Assembly: GCF_033958435.1 (NCBI RefSeq) | Contig: NC_134145.1 | Span: 37,289,501 to 37,353,500 of the forward strand | Direction: 5' to 3' | DNA length: 64,000 bases | Origin: Carettochelys insculpta | Lineage: Eukaryota; Chordata; Testudines; Carettochelyidae | Position numbers and translations under genes: made by a program | Shown: one piece after another, positions 46,488 through 57,425 of the stretch | Layout of the letters: each line of letters opens with the position of its first letter | Numbering within the stretch: the stretch's first letter is position 1 | The notes under the pieces: generated by a model | What the model was told of the DNA's origin: nothing | Seen by the model: the letters and a program-made list of their open reading frames with translations, nothing else | Databases searched by the model: none

Positions 46488-46852
46488 GCCAAACTGTGAC
46501 TCTTTTACAGGTGAAGTGTTGGCTCTGGAGTCCTCTGTTCATCTCCATTCTCCCCCTATCAGCATGGTGAGTGAGGGTTTGGGGCTTCTGCCCTGCAGCT
46601 GGATGTTGCAGATTGGGGCTTTGGTCCGGTAGAGCGGGGTCTAGAGGTTTCAGCCCCATGGGAGGTGCTTGCTGGGGCTGAAGGGCTTCATCTCCACTCT
46701 TGGTGAAGCCTCAAGTGCCAACAGTCTTCTAGCCCATTCACCCTGCCACAGAGCAGAAGCCCTGAGCCCTGGCAGGTGCATCTGGCTCTCAAACTTGCAA
46801 AGATTAATGTTTACAGCTTGGAGGGGCAGTAAGTTTGACCTTCCCTGATCTA
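46485..46852. mobile_element. Non-autonomous hAT element
   Basis: The left end gggtggccaaactgtg and right end gtttgaccttccctg are diverged hAT-type inverted repeats. The interior is GC-richer than its surroundings and has overlapping meaningless open frames. No clear 8-bp duplication survives. Confidence 0.5.
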
Positions 46853-48593
46853 GTATCTTACATGCTTTGTGCATCTAATATTTTACATCTGTCTACAGAA
46901 CTTGTGGCCTATACAGTTTGAAATCAAATGAATCCCCAAATAAAGTAATGAATTATTATTTTTAAATGTGCCCTCCCTTTGGAGGGATTAGATTCATCCA
47001 AGAAATTCTACAGGCAGCTTGAGAGCTCTGTAGGTGTTTTTGCTGCTCTAAATCTGCCTGTGAGAAGAATTATAAATGGTATTTACCTTTTAATTAAACA
47101 AAGCATCTTGCAAATTAAACACATGCTCTTGCACATCAAAATTTAGTTAGCATCTCTCCTTATTGTGCATCCTAGGGCACCCTAGCAGTACACTGAATCT
47201 ACAGCCAATGCACAGTTAGTTCTCCTCCTCCTGCGCTACATATTCACTGTTTTTTCACCTCCAAAGAAAACATTCTGTAATTTGCCTTTAATTATTAAGC
47301 AGCTCTCCTTATTGTTTTGTTTTATTCTGCTAAAAATGTGGCAGTATACTGGCGTGTCCTGAAATGGCAAAGAAACAGTTTTGGACATTATCTGACATAT
47401 GTCTTATCATCTTATGTAGGAAATTTGACAGTGAATGATAGAACACCTTAGAGGGATTTAAGAGGACGAGAAAGGCAGCAAGGTATCACATGAATGTAGA
47501 GTCTAGTTACTAATAGCTACCTACCTTTTTACATGCATTGTAGTAATTTCACATTTATAATTGACTATATTGCTGAGTGTCAGTCATTTTCCTATTGTCA
47601 AGATCTCTACATCTGCAAATAAATGTTCTTTCTAATTACTAAATGTATATGTTCTTTCTAATTACTATATGAATGCAGCATTCAGTCCTCCACTTCCCTA
47701 TGTGGTGGTCATACATTTTGTTGTGTCCGTATGAACCTGTGCCTTTGGTGAATTGTATGCAATTCAAGCGTATCTGTCCAAAGCATATTCTTCTCGCTTC
47801 TTATTCTTAGCTGTGAATCTAATTTTACAAATCCAGTCATAAATTCTATTAGTAAATAGAGAGAAACAAATTAATTCATGACAGAATGAAACTAAAACAA
47901 CTAAAAAACTGTCCCAGTGCAATATCACACAGAAAGCAACTTTACATACAGTGCAATGTAAGGCTTATAGCGCCTTTCCCACAAAGAACTAAACCGCTTG
48001 ACAGACATTTTTGCTTCACAACATTCTGCTAAACCAGGTATGTAGTAGTTAGAGCTATTTAAAAAACTTGCTTGTGTTACACAGTGAATCTCAGTCAGAA
48101 AGCTACAACTGGAATGTAGGAATCCTGGGGCCAGATCTGTCAACTAAAAAATTTCATGGTTTTGGATTAGGCCCCTCATTTTCAGCTCTCACTTCTAGCC
48201 ACTTTATCACAGTTGCACATGAGCAATTGACACACTAGTGTGCTATTGCCTGCTATTCTATTTTGTTGTTTAATGTATTTGAAATTTAATATACAGTTGA
48301 AATGAAATCCTTCAAGTGAACTGTTGTCACTGGGTAAATGTCTCCTGATTCAAAATGAGGCAACTTTAAACACCGGTCTCTTGATGCTAAATGAATGCTG
48401 AGATGAAATAAGTTATTTACTGGAGCTGCTGGAAACATTGTGGCCCCATTGTATCGCTTATTTTGAAGTCAGAGACATTTAAATGGTTTTATTTCTGTCC
48501 AATCACCCTGTTCAATCAGTAAGGGCAAATCAATTGTTGCTGTTGCAATTGAATGAGAATTATCCACCGTGTCTCTATTAAAAAAGACACTCT
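46853..48593. other. Intergenic; possible MIR fragment
   Basis: About 47990-48145 contains gtgttacacagtgaatctcag... ggaatgtaggaatcctgggg, resembling the antisense of a MIR/CORE-SINE. A 21-bp phrase ending gttctttctaattac is repeated in tandem at about 47625-47665. Otherwise no feature is seen. Confidence 0.4.
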
Positions 48594-49166
48594 AGCTATG
48601 TCTACACTAGAGTGCTCTTCTGGAAGAGCACCTTTTGAAAGAGAGTGGTCGAAAGACACCCTTTTGAAGGGGAGCATCTACATACGGGCTGGGGCTGGGG
48701 CTGTCAACAAGCGCCATCAAAAGGGCCACACACCACATCAAGAGGGGGTGCCCAGGATGTTGAAGGAGAGTGTCTACACTTATCAACAGCCTTTTTCAAA
48801 AGAAAGGGCCAGCAAACACTGTGGATGGGGTTGCAGGTTGGCCAAGCCCTTCAGGGACTGCAGTGAGCCACTCCTTTAAAGGGCCCCTCCCAAACACACT
48901 CAGCCTGCACAGCGTGAGGCCTGTGGAGCTGCCACAAGCCCTGCAGACACAGTGCCTGCAGGAACAGACATGGACCAACGGTAGCTGGAAACCCTGTTGG
49001 CTACCACCAGCAGAGCAGGCACCCTGCTAACTGCAGGTCTGGTGGCTACCCAGCAGCTACTTGCAGGGCCCCCCGAGAAAGGGCAGAAGGGGATGCCCCA
49101 GACCATGGGGTTCTCCACCTCCCCCGTGTGCTTTGCCGACTCTGGAGCCACCCCACCAGCTCTGAG

Positions 49167-50304
49167 TGGTGGGAGCAACTGGTCATGAGGGAGTAGGACA
49201 ATGGCTGGTGGCTCTGGAATTTCTGGCTGTGGTGGCAAACCTTCCTGGAGCTCTGCCAGTGGCCATCCCCAGTGCTGAGACACCAGGACACCCAGATGTG
49301 GCACGCCCTCCCTGTGGAGAAGAGGGTCCCAATAGCTGTCTGGATGCTGGCCACTCCAAACAACTACCAGTCCGTGGGACACCAGTTTGGTGTGGGCAAG
49401 GCCACAGTTGGGGCCATCATGACGGAGGTAAGGAGGCCTGGGCATGTACCCACTGCAGGGGTGAGGGGTCGGGGGAGACGTGGGGTAGGGCCGGGGGGGG
49501 CCAGGCACATCCTGCACCCCTCATGGTTGCCTGTGTCCCTCCTCCGCAGGTGGTCTGTGCTCTAAATGTCATGCTCCTCCAGAGGGTCGTCCGCATGGGG
49601 GACCTGGACTCGGCCACCACGGGCTTTGCCACACTGGAGTTCCTAAATTGCTTTGGGGCCCTCAATGGGACCCACATCCCCATCCGTGCCCTGGAGCACA
49701 GCAGAGAACAATACATAAACAGGAAGGGTTACCACTCGGTGGTCCTGCAGGCCATAGTGGACAGCTGAATCTGATTCCAGGATGTGTACATGGACTGGTC
49801 CAGCTTCACCCATGACCTGTAGGTCTTTCAGAACTCAGGCCTGTGCTGCCAGCTGGAGGTGCGGACCTTCGTCCCCCAGAAGGAGATCCCACTGGGGGAC
49901 ACCACCATGCCTCTCTGCCTGGTGGCCAATGCAGCATACCCACTCCAGCCCTGGCTCATGTGGCCCTATATGGGCCACCCCATCCCCAGACAGAAGCACT
50001 TCAATGGCCAGTTCAACCACACTCTACAGGTGGTTGAGCGCACCTTCGGCCACTTGAAGGGGTGGTAGCATTGCCTCCGCTCCTGCCTAGATGTGGCATC
50101 GTCAATGTCAAGCAGGTCATGGGCACCTGCTGCACACTCCACAATATTGTGGAGAGTAAGGGGGAGGCCTTCATTTGGAGGTGGTCAGTCGAGGCCAGCA
50201 TGGCTAACCCCTGGCCATCTGCTGCCCCTAGCCACCAGACCCTCCAGTATGGGATCTGCATCTGGGAGGCCCTGCGCAGGTGCTTTGACCAGGGGTCCGA
50301 GTGA
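49167..50304 (+). pseudogene. HARBI1-like Harbinger transposase, inactivated
   Basis: Exon 1 (49167-49427) encodes the WWEQL...TFLELCQW helix-rich region and the HTH segment (VEKRVPIAVWMLAT, VGHQFGVGKATVG). An intron of 122 bp follows, with GT...CAG ends (49428-49549). Exon 2 resumes in phase 0 and encodes the DDE nuclease: FLNCFGALNGTHIPI, YINRKGYHSVVLQAIVD, LVANAAYPLQPWLM and VVERTFGHLKGW. Compared with the family, the first catalytic Asp (in DGTHIP) is Asn at 49664-49666 and the second (in GDPAYPL) is Asn at 49928-49930. The Glu in VERTF remains. In-frame stops are at 49194, 49766, 49772, 49820 and 50066. A frameshift near 50098 leads into the CCTLHNIVESKGEAF end. The enzyme would cut and paste the transposon; this copy cannot. 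Confidence 0.85.
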
Positions 50305-50559
50305 GTGCTGCCCCAGCCATCCCCAGTGTGTCTCCCACACACTCCCCACACTTCTCGCACGCTCCCCACACCTCTCGCACACTCCCCTCTACCCTCCCGT
50401 GCATCACCCCCTCCACCGAGCACACAGGACACAGGAGTTTTGGAAAAATAAAACAGTGTAATGTCAACTGCTAAAACTGTGTGGGTACCGCCTAATGCAA
50501 AACATAACAGCATGACCAACTATCTACAGTGGAGAGGGCAAACTATTTTCAGTAGGGGG

Positions 50560-52130
50560 GACCTAGGTGGCCTGCCCAGTGGGCCATCACTCCAGGGCAC
50601 GGGTGGAGGGGCGCGACCCACGCCAGACCCAGGTCCCATGCCCCTGCTTGTCTGGGGTCCCCGGAGGGGCTGGGTGGGGGTGAGGAGTACAGGGAGGTAG
50701 GACTGGAGATCGGCCTCAGGCCGGCAGTCTGGCCCAGCGGGGTCCTCTCCCAGGGGTCTGGTGGGTGGGGCTGTGGTGGAAGGGGCAGGAGGCGAGGCAG
50801 CTGGTCGGGTGGCAGGGGCAGCAGTGGGCATGGGAGCAGGGGGCAGGAGGTGGGGTGGCAGAAGAGGCCAGCCAGGCCAGGCACTCCTGGCAGGAGTCTG
50901 CAATGTCCCAGAAGGTGCCCACAAACTCCCCCCAGAGTGCCCAGTGCCAGGCAGCCTTCCTCTCCTTGAACCAGAGCTGGCGCTAGGCCAGCTCCACTTG
51001 GCACCAGATGGATGTGGCAAAGTGGGGGTCCTCCACCAGCTGTCTCTGGCTCTGCCATGACTGGGCCTGTCCTGGCACTGGGGGTGGCTCTGGCTGGTCA
51101 CTGTCCCTCGCCTCTGGGGGGCTGTCCAGGACCACCAATGGGGCAAAGCTCTCCTGGCCCTCAGATGGTGTAGCTGCAGACACAGTGGGGAGGAGAGGAA
51201 CAGGTTCTGTGTACCGACACCTGCCCTGTGGCTCACTCCCCCAGCCCCCCATGGGCACTGGGTTTCTGTCCCCTGTCCCCCATCCATGGGTGCAGCGGCC
51301 ATTTATGTGATCCGCCCCCCGCCCCTCCCCCGGGGACAGGGCGTGGTGCTGTCCATGGGAGCGGGTGCTGGTGAGCACTGGCAGCTGTATCATCATCCCG
51401 GGATCATGGTCTGGCTGGGCCCTGGCAGGCCAGGGTCTGACAGGGGTGTGGGGAGCCCCCATTTGTGTATGTGCCCCATCCCATGATCTGAGGTGTATGC
51501 CCTGTTGGGTACCTACCTGAGGGTCCACCACTGAGGTTGGGGATGGCTGTCTGGCCGATGCCTGGCTAGATGTGCGGAAGGAGAGGTTGGTGACCAGCTC
51601 CCCCTCCTCACTGGACCAGTCTCCGGCTGAGGCTGGCCCCATCTCTGGCCCTGGTGGTGTGGGGCTGGCCAACAGTCCTGGCTCCAGCTCTTTGCTCAGC
51701 TGGGGCTCCTTGGCTGCGCTGTCCAGGACAGCCAGTGGGGAGGAGGTGTCCCGGGGGCTCAGGATGCCCCTGAGCTCCATGTAATAAGGGCAGGCGGTGG
51801 GGGTGGCCCATGACTGGCTGGTCGAGTCCTGAGCCCAGGCGTAACCCTACTGCAACTCCTTAACTTTACTCCTGACCTGGTCAGGAGTGCGGCAGGTTGA
51901 TCAGGCCCTAGGCCAGCTGGGTGAAGGTGGCCACATTCTGCCACTTGCTCCCCATGACCTGGAGCACCTCCTCCTTGTGCCAGAGCCCCAGCAGGTCCTG
52001 GAGCTTAGCCTAAATCCAGGAGGGGGTGCGCTTCTTCCCCCTCTGTCTGGATGTTTGGGATCCCTGGTTGTGCTCAGAGGGGGGCCCTGGGGCTCCTGAC
52101 CTGCCTGGGTGCTGGCCATCACAAGCTTGG
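50560..52130 (-). pseudogene. Harbinger accessory trihelix/Myb-like gene, inactivated
   Basis: Reading leftward from about 52130, a frame passes KKRTPSWI, stop, LQDLLGLWHKEEVLQVMGS and KWQNVATFTQLA. After a frameshift it gives DQVRSKVKELQ, a stop, and GYAWAQD, then the acidic/Pro-Ser tail (SSEEGELV, SSQASARQ). This is the trihelix (MADF/SANT-like) protein that Harbinger elements encode beside the transposase. In active elements it binds DNA and helps import the transposase. Stops at the domain core (51948 area, 51910 area, 51850 area) and frame changes show it is dead. A GC-rich Pro/Leu-rich segment at 50560-51060 is probably its decayed C-terminus in another frame. Confidence 0.75.
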
Positions 52131-52598
52131 GTCTGCTTGGGGTCACACTGCAGGGGCAGCAGGTGTAGCAGCTGCTGCCTGCACGCTCTCAGCTTCCTGC
52201 AATGGGGTGTCCTGGTCTGTGTGGCTTTAAGAGCCTCTGTGTGCATGGACCATAGAGCCCTGCAGGAGCTGGGCAGCATGTCTCTTCCTGACAGCTGATT
52301 GCTGCCATAGCAGATCCTGCTCGTTCAAAAGAGCAGACACCATTTGTCTACACACGTCCTTTTTCGAAATGAGATGTCGAAGGAGCAGCCCCTTCCTATT
52401 TTCTGTTTGGAAGAGCGGTTTCTATTCCTGTGACACCTAACGTTGATTTCATCTTCAAAAGAGCATGTGGTGTGTGTATACGCATTGCATGCTACTTCGA
52501 CATGGGGCCTGCTATTTCAAAAGGCCAAGTTAGTGTAGACACACCTTTTCAGAATTACTTCAAAAGAAGATATTCCTGAGTTTCAGCTGATCAGAAAC

Positions 52599-52610
52599 AA
52601 GTTAATTAAT
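52599..52610 (+). repeat. Target-site duplication, left
   Basis: AAGTTAATTAAT is repeated exactly at 52789-52800, bounding the fold-back SINE. Confidence 0.8.
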
Positions 52611-52788
52611 ATCAGAGAGGTAGCTGAGTTAGTCTGTATCTTCAAAAACAACAAGAAGTCCTGTGGCACCTTATAGATTAACAGGTATTTTGGAGCATAA
52701 GCTACATCATGGGTCTTTGCCCATGAAAGCTTATGTTCCAAAATATCTGTCAGGCTATAAGATGCCACAGGACTTCTTGTTGTTTTTG
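52611..52788 (+). mobile_element. Fold-back SINE
   Basis: The head atcagagaggtagctgagttag lies at the left. The first arm (caaaaacaacaagaagtcctgtggc...) is almost perfectly complementary to the last arm (...gccacaggacttcttgttg). Two opposed cataagct motifs are centred on catgggtctttgcccatg. A 12-bp target duplication brackets the unit. Nearly intact hairpin of 178 bp. Confidence 0.85.
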
Positions 52789-52800
52789 AAGTTAATTAAT

Positions 52801-54890
52801 AATTACCTGCAACCCTTTTTAATGTTTCCTGTGTTTGATTGAGACCATGAAGTTCCTTGGAGAAGAAACCATAGACTAATACACTAAAAGAAACATGAGG
52901 TAAACAGGTGATCAGAGTATATTTTTTACTTAATAACTATTTGTACAATGACAAAGAAATATAAGCTTGGTGTCTACCCCACTGCCCTGATAGTAGATAC
53001 ATGCACTGATAGAGTGTTGTGATAACCATCTCTGTCTTCACAGTCCCAGAGGTGGGTTCTGGAAGCCTGGACTGATGTACTGTGACTGGTAATGGAGCAT
53101 TTTGCTTCCTCTTTATCTCATTTAGAAAGCCATATCTCATGTTGTCTTGTTTAAACGTTTCACAGTTTAACTGGATAGGATTTTCAATTGTGAAGAAAAT
53201 CTGTTTTAGCCAACAAATATTGATCATTACTTCCGCTGATGTGTAAAATGTATGTGGGCTGCAGAGGTGAATTTCTTTTCAGGTTTTTTTTCTTTTATAG
53301 TCTAACTATTGATCTTCAAGGTTCCACTTCGTTTACTCAAGAGTAATGCAAGAAATGAAGACACTTAATTCTTACTCAGAACTGTGTAATCTGTGCAACA
53401 ATTATGTGCCATGTTTCATTTAATTTTTCTCATTGCTTTGCAATCTAAAAATATTTTGGGCAGTAGGTATTTTTAAAAAAGCTGTTCTGAAAATATATGT
53501 AATATCAAATAGCATGTAATTTTTTTCATGTATAGCAGGGAGACCAAGTCACTCAACTAATTTCTCGTTGAAAAACCAAAATAATTTATGGGCACATATT
53601 TTGTATACAGTATATTTTATGTTCTTTGATCCATAAGAGCCATAATCAGAAATACTTATTTCTGTTCATCTTTTCCTCAGGCAAAAATCTTGTTGTTGTC
53701 AATGAGAGTTTTGAGCGCATAAAACCCAAAAAGTATTTCAGTATTTGCTTTTTGGTAAGGGGTGCCTCTGTAAACAATATAACTAAGGGATTTTCTAAGA
53801 CTTTTTCTGTGGCACCTGAATTTGTTAGATAAAATTCTTCCAGAACACGAGAAGACTATATTACCATGGTTATGCATGCAGGAAAATATGAGATAATGTT
53901 AAGGAAATGGCGAAAAGGCTACAACTTCATTGTAAAAGTTCATGTAATAACAATAACAATGAATGTGAACAATTTCTAAAGCCATAGGAACATGCTATTT
54001 TTCTACCAACTGAACAAGTTCTTAAAGCAAATTAAAATCAGCTAATCTCCAAGACACTCTGTATTGTCCCACTTTGTTAAACCCTGATATCCTACTGGGC
54101 CTGGCCACATGACCTAGAACATGTGCCAAAGCCATCACTGGCTTCCTACCCCCTATATCTGCACTGTCCCTCCATGGTGGTTTCCCCTGCACTCTGCATA
54201 TTTGAATAAGCCCCTTACCCAATCACTCAGGTGAGGAGTCACAGGTTATCCCCCAACTGCAGTCTATATTAGTTCCAAAGTTTACTCTCCTGTAAGGCAT
54301 ACTTGCTTTCACACAGACACAAACAGGACATGACATGGGTGTAAAACAGTGACTTTATTTTGCAAACTTGGAAACCTAAAGCTTGTTCTGCATAATGGTA
54401 AATTTCACTCTTATTGTACTCACTAATATTTACAGGACTACAAGAGAGAGTTCACTAGTGTTCATCCATTCATCTGCACATATGATTTATATCTTCTGTT
54501 TTCTGATCCTATTACTTCCAGATCAGCTATGTACATTTCAAGAACAAAAGATAAACATGAGACAAGCACACCTCATTAAGCATTCTATATGCATGCAGAA
54601 TTGGGAAACGGGGGATTCCTAAGTGTCACATTCTCAGCAGGTTTGCAAAAAATAAAACACAGAATCATTTCAATGTATTCAGAAGCAGTGCAAACAAAAT
54701 TATATAAATCTCAAGTGTTTCCTATTACCTGCCCTTCTTACTCAGCTTTGCGCAACTTCTTCTGACAGTTATCAAGAAGATGTAGTAACTAGAAAATACA
54801 GTGGGAGTATGTACATGTTGGGAATTTTGCTTGCACAAGAACCATGAGATGAGGCATCTTTTCTGTTCCTCAGAAAACAGTTGCCAGATA
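52801..54890. other. Intergenic, no gene seen
   Basis: AT-rich sequence with only short featureless frames. Confidence 0.45.
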
Positions 54891-54960
54891 GGGATTTTGG
54901 TTCTAAGGTAGGATTCTTACCTTAAGATCAAGAGGTCCCAGGTTCACATTGTAGACAAAC
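54891..54960 (+). repeat. tRNA-like sequence, probably SINE head
   Basis: A-box-like tggttctaagg (54898-54908) and B-box-like ggttcacattg (54941-54951) are spaced as in a tRNA gene, with taccttaagatc between. The acceptor stem does not pair well and no anticodon arm is convincing. Degenerate tRNA-derived SINE or tRNA pseudogene. Confidence 0.4.
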
Positions 54961-55011
54961 CATCAGAGGTGTTATAAAAAATTATGGTATGTTTATAAAA
55001 GAAGGACAGCC

Positions 55012-55505
55012 TTGTAGCTAGGGTACTAGACTGTTCATTAAGGGCTTGTACCCACAGTTTGTGGCAAGATGGAGTTCAATGCTTCCCTACTGTAGACTGC
55101 TGTTTATGTGTGTAGCACATTACCAGCTGGCTAGAAAACTCTGAGCTAGTCCCATTTCCAACAGGATTTGATCAAAGCGCTCTAATGAACAGTTAATATG
55201 TGTCATCAGGGTCTACATGGACAGTTAATCCATGTACCAGCTTTCTGCCAGCTAAATATTAATGTAGACAAGCCCTTAAATTATTTTAGTTCAATTCCCT
55301 GCACTGCTGCCTTGGGTGGCTTTGTGTCATTTACTTAATTTGCCTGTGCTTCAGTTCCACATTTGCAAAATGGCAGTAATTACACTTCCCTTCTACCTGC
55401 CTTTGCTATCAGACTGTAAACTCTTTGGAGTGAGGACTAGAGGTATGTGCCCCCTTTAGCACAACAGGGCCCCATTCTAAGCAATGCTGTAACTCAAATA
55501 ATAAA
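55012..55505 (+). mobile_element. MIR-type CORE-SINE, split by a later insertion
   Basis: The tRNA-like head cagccttgtagctagggtactagac (55016-55040) is separated from its B-box part agttcaattccctgc (about 55290) by a 240-bp insertion. It continues with ggctttgtgtcatttac, cttcagttccacatttgcaaaatgg and gactgtaaactctttgg, all CORE-SINE phrases in the right order. Confidence 0.65.
55038..55279. mobile_element. MITE nested in the CORE-SINE
   Basis: Left end ttaagggcttgt and right end acaagcccttaa are perfect inverted repeats, so the element carries TTAA at each edge. It interrupts the tRNA-like head of the surrounding SINE. The interior right end also shows atgtagaca. No coding capacity. Confidence 0.7.
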
Positions 55506-55888
55506 AAAGGTGTTATAACCCACTGAAAGCTGAAGTGTTGGTCTTATAGCTAAAAGTTTGTCCAAAGAGAAAGTGGAAATTTCCAAGCTGAATTAAGGTT
55601 TCTAGGAAAGGCAAGGCAGCAAAAGTGATTCATTCAATTCCTAGGAAAAGGGGTTTCTTTGTATTTTATCATCTGGCAAGCCCCTTCCAGCTCATCTTCT
55701 TTCCTCCTCCAAATGGAAGGTGGGAACCAGGAATTGCTTGTTACAATGTGGAGGAAGGTGTGGAGGTGCATGAGGGTGAAAAGGACTCCCAGGGTCTGAG
55801 CTACATGAAGAGTGTCATGTAAGGCCTCTACTGAAAGCCTGTGTGAAACTGATCTTCATAATCATCTTGAACCTTATTTATAGATCAT
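55506..55888. other. Intergenic, no gene seen
   Basis: No supported feature. Confidence 0.4.
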
Positions 55889-55891
55889 GTA

Positions 55892-56303
55892 GGCTGTGTC
55901 TACACGTGCCCCAAACTTCGAAATGGCCATGCAAATGGCCATTTCGAAGTTTACTAATGAAGCGCTGAAATGCATATTCAGTGCTTCATTAGCATGCGGG
56001 CGGCAGCGGCGCTTCGAAATTGACAAGCCTTGCCGCCGCGCGGCGCATCCAGACGGGGCTCCTTTTCGAAAGGGCCCCGCCTACTTCGAAGTCCCCTTAT
56101 TCCCTTCGAAGAAGGTGGCTTCCTTTCGAAAAGGAGCCCCGCCTGGACGCGCCGCGCGGCGGCAAGGCTCGTCAATTTCGAAGCGCCGCTGCCGCCCGCA
56201 TGCTAATGAAGCGCTGAATATGCATTTCAGCGCTTCATTAGTAAACTTCGAAATGGCCATTTGCATGGTCATTTCGAAGTTTGGGGCATGTGTAGACATA
56301 GCC
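55892..56303. mobile_element. Near-perfect 412-bp palindromic MITE
   Basis: Starts ggctgtgtctacacgtgc and ends with its complement gcatgtgtagacatagcc. The arms are complementary for about 180 bp, with about seven differences by hand count, nearly all transitions. The arms contain nested smaller palindromes around TTCGAA and aatggccat...atggccatt. Flanked by GTA on each side (55889-55891 and 56304-56306), a 3-bp duplication as expected of Harbinger. The open frames on both strands are translations of the palindrome. Young relative to the copy at 22075. Confidence 0.9.
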
Positions 56304-56306
56304 GTA

Positions 56307-56955
56307 AAGAGATAAATGGATACCGTAAAGAGTTGTGTGTGTATCAGTGTGTATACACACACACATACTAAAAATTGTATTCTTAAGGTATGTAAGACAG
56401 GTCATAAGAAGGTGACAAAAAGGTTCTGTTTTGACAAGGGATAGGAGACGCTTATCTCTATGGCTGACCATTGTGTATTGTGTGTCTTGCCATGGAAATA
56501 TATTTACATATGGCCTCACCAGCTAATTGTGATTTCCAAGTCAACAAGAGATCACAAAATCCACAGGGAGGAATATACACTATAGGACTATATAAAGTCC
56601 ATACAATAGTCCTATATATAGTCCAGTTTACAACTAAGATCAAAGACTTAGTCTGGTATATCAGCAGAATACAATATTCTGCTTAAAAAATAAGCTGACA
56701 GTGGGTTTGCTTCATCAACAGAAAATCACAGCGAAGCCTTGCTGTAATAAATTGGAAGGATTTTGGGTGAGCTTTTGCTTTTATGACATGATACATTCCA
56801 ATTATTTAAGTTTAGAGTCCAGCGTGATTTTATTGTACATGTTTCCAATATTTCTGGTTGCTATGATTTAAATTTCTGGTTATTGTTAAATAAATGTATG
56901 CTTGATTTCTCTAACTCTATCTAGCTTGAAAGTTTGTCTCCTTTCCTGAAAGAAA
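56307..56955. other. Intergenic, no gene seen
   Basis: A short (TG/CA)n stretch lies near 56335-56365. No gene is supported. Confidence 0.4.
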
Positions 56956-57425
56956 AGGTCCCAATGAAAGATGTTACTTCTCCCACCATGTCTTTGTAAT
57001 AGCCTAGACCAGGGCTCTGCAGTTTGTGGCTCCAGTGCTGCGTCTCTTTACGGATTTCTTTATTGCTCCTGACTCGATCATTGCAAAGTAAAATGAAAAA
57101 GCCCTCCCAGTTATTTTCAATAAATGGTGAATGTCTAAAAGCCCAACAATGAGCAACTCATATCTAAATAACAAACAATATATGATCTTCCAGCACTGGA
57201 TAACTCCCCTTTTAATATGTGCAGTGCCTTGTGGGATATGATACTGTATCCGTGTTTTGATTGTGTTTGCTAATAAAAATCTTATTCACATGCATTGCAG
57301 CTCTTAAATGATTGAGCATTTTACCAAATTAAAAAAAGAAAAGGCTCTTCTTGCTATTTTGGTTGCCAACCCCTGGCCTGGACCAATTACTCCAACTACA
57401 CTTCATATATACAGCACAACATTGA
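56956..57425 (-). mobile_element. Second SINE subfamily, interrupted by a hAT element
   Basis: Sequence before 57009 (gatgttacttctcccaccatgtctttgtaatagcct) and after 57376 (cctggaccaattactccaactacac) joins into the antisense of a repeat I recall from turtles (gtaatatcttttattgg... acaaggtggg). The hAT element at 57010-57375 splits it. Confidence 0.6.
57010..57375. mobile_element. Non-autonomous hAT element
   Basis: The left end cagggctctgcagtttgtggc and right end ttttggttgccaacccctg are hAT inverted repeats. Flanking 8-mers GCCTAGAC (57002-57009) and GCCTGGAC (57376-57383) differ at one position, a good 8-bp target duplication. The interior has no transposase. Confidence 0.8.

Larger units (their letters stand above)
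48594..52546 (+). mobile_element. PIF/Harbinger DNA transposon, two-gene, degenerate
   Basis: Left end agctatgtctacacta and right end tagtgtagacacacct are inverted repeats. Between them lie a HARBI1-like transposase on the plus strand and a trihelix/Myb-like accessory gene on the minus strand, convergent, as in PIF/Harbinger elements. About 3.95 kb long and GC-rich relative to the flanking DNA. Both genes carry stops and frameshifts, so it is non-autonomous today. The exact termini and 3-bp target duplication are uncertain. Confidence 0.85.

Noticed and set aside
55896..56362. Open frames of 93-139 codons on both strands with similar proteins
   Set aside because: They are the two arms of a palindromic MITE; the similarity of the proteins is the palindrome itself.
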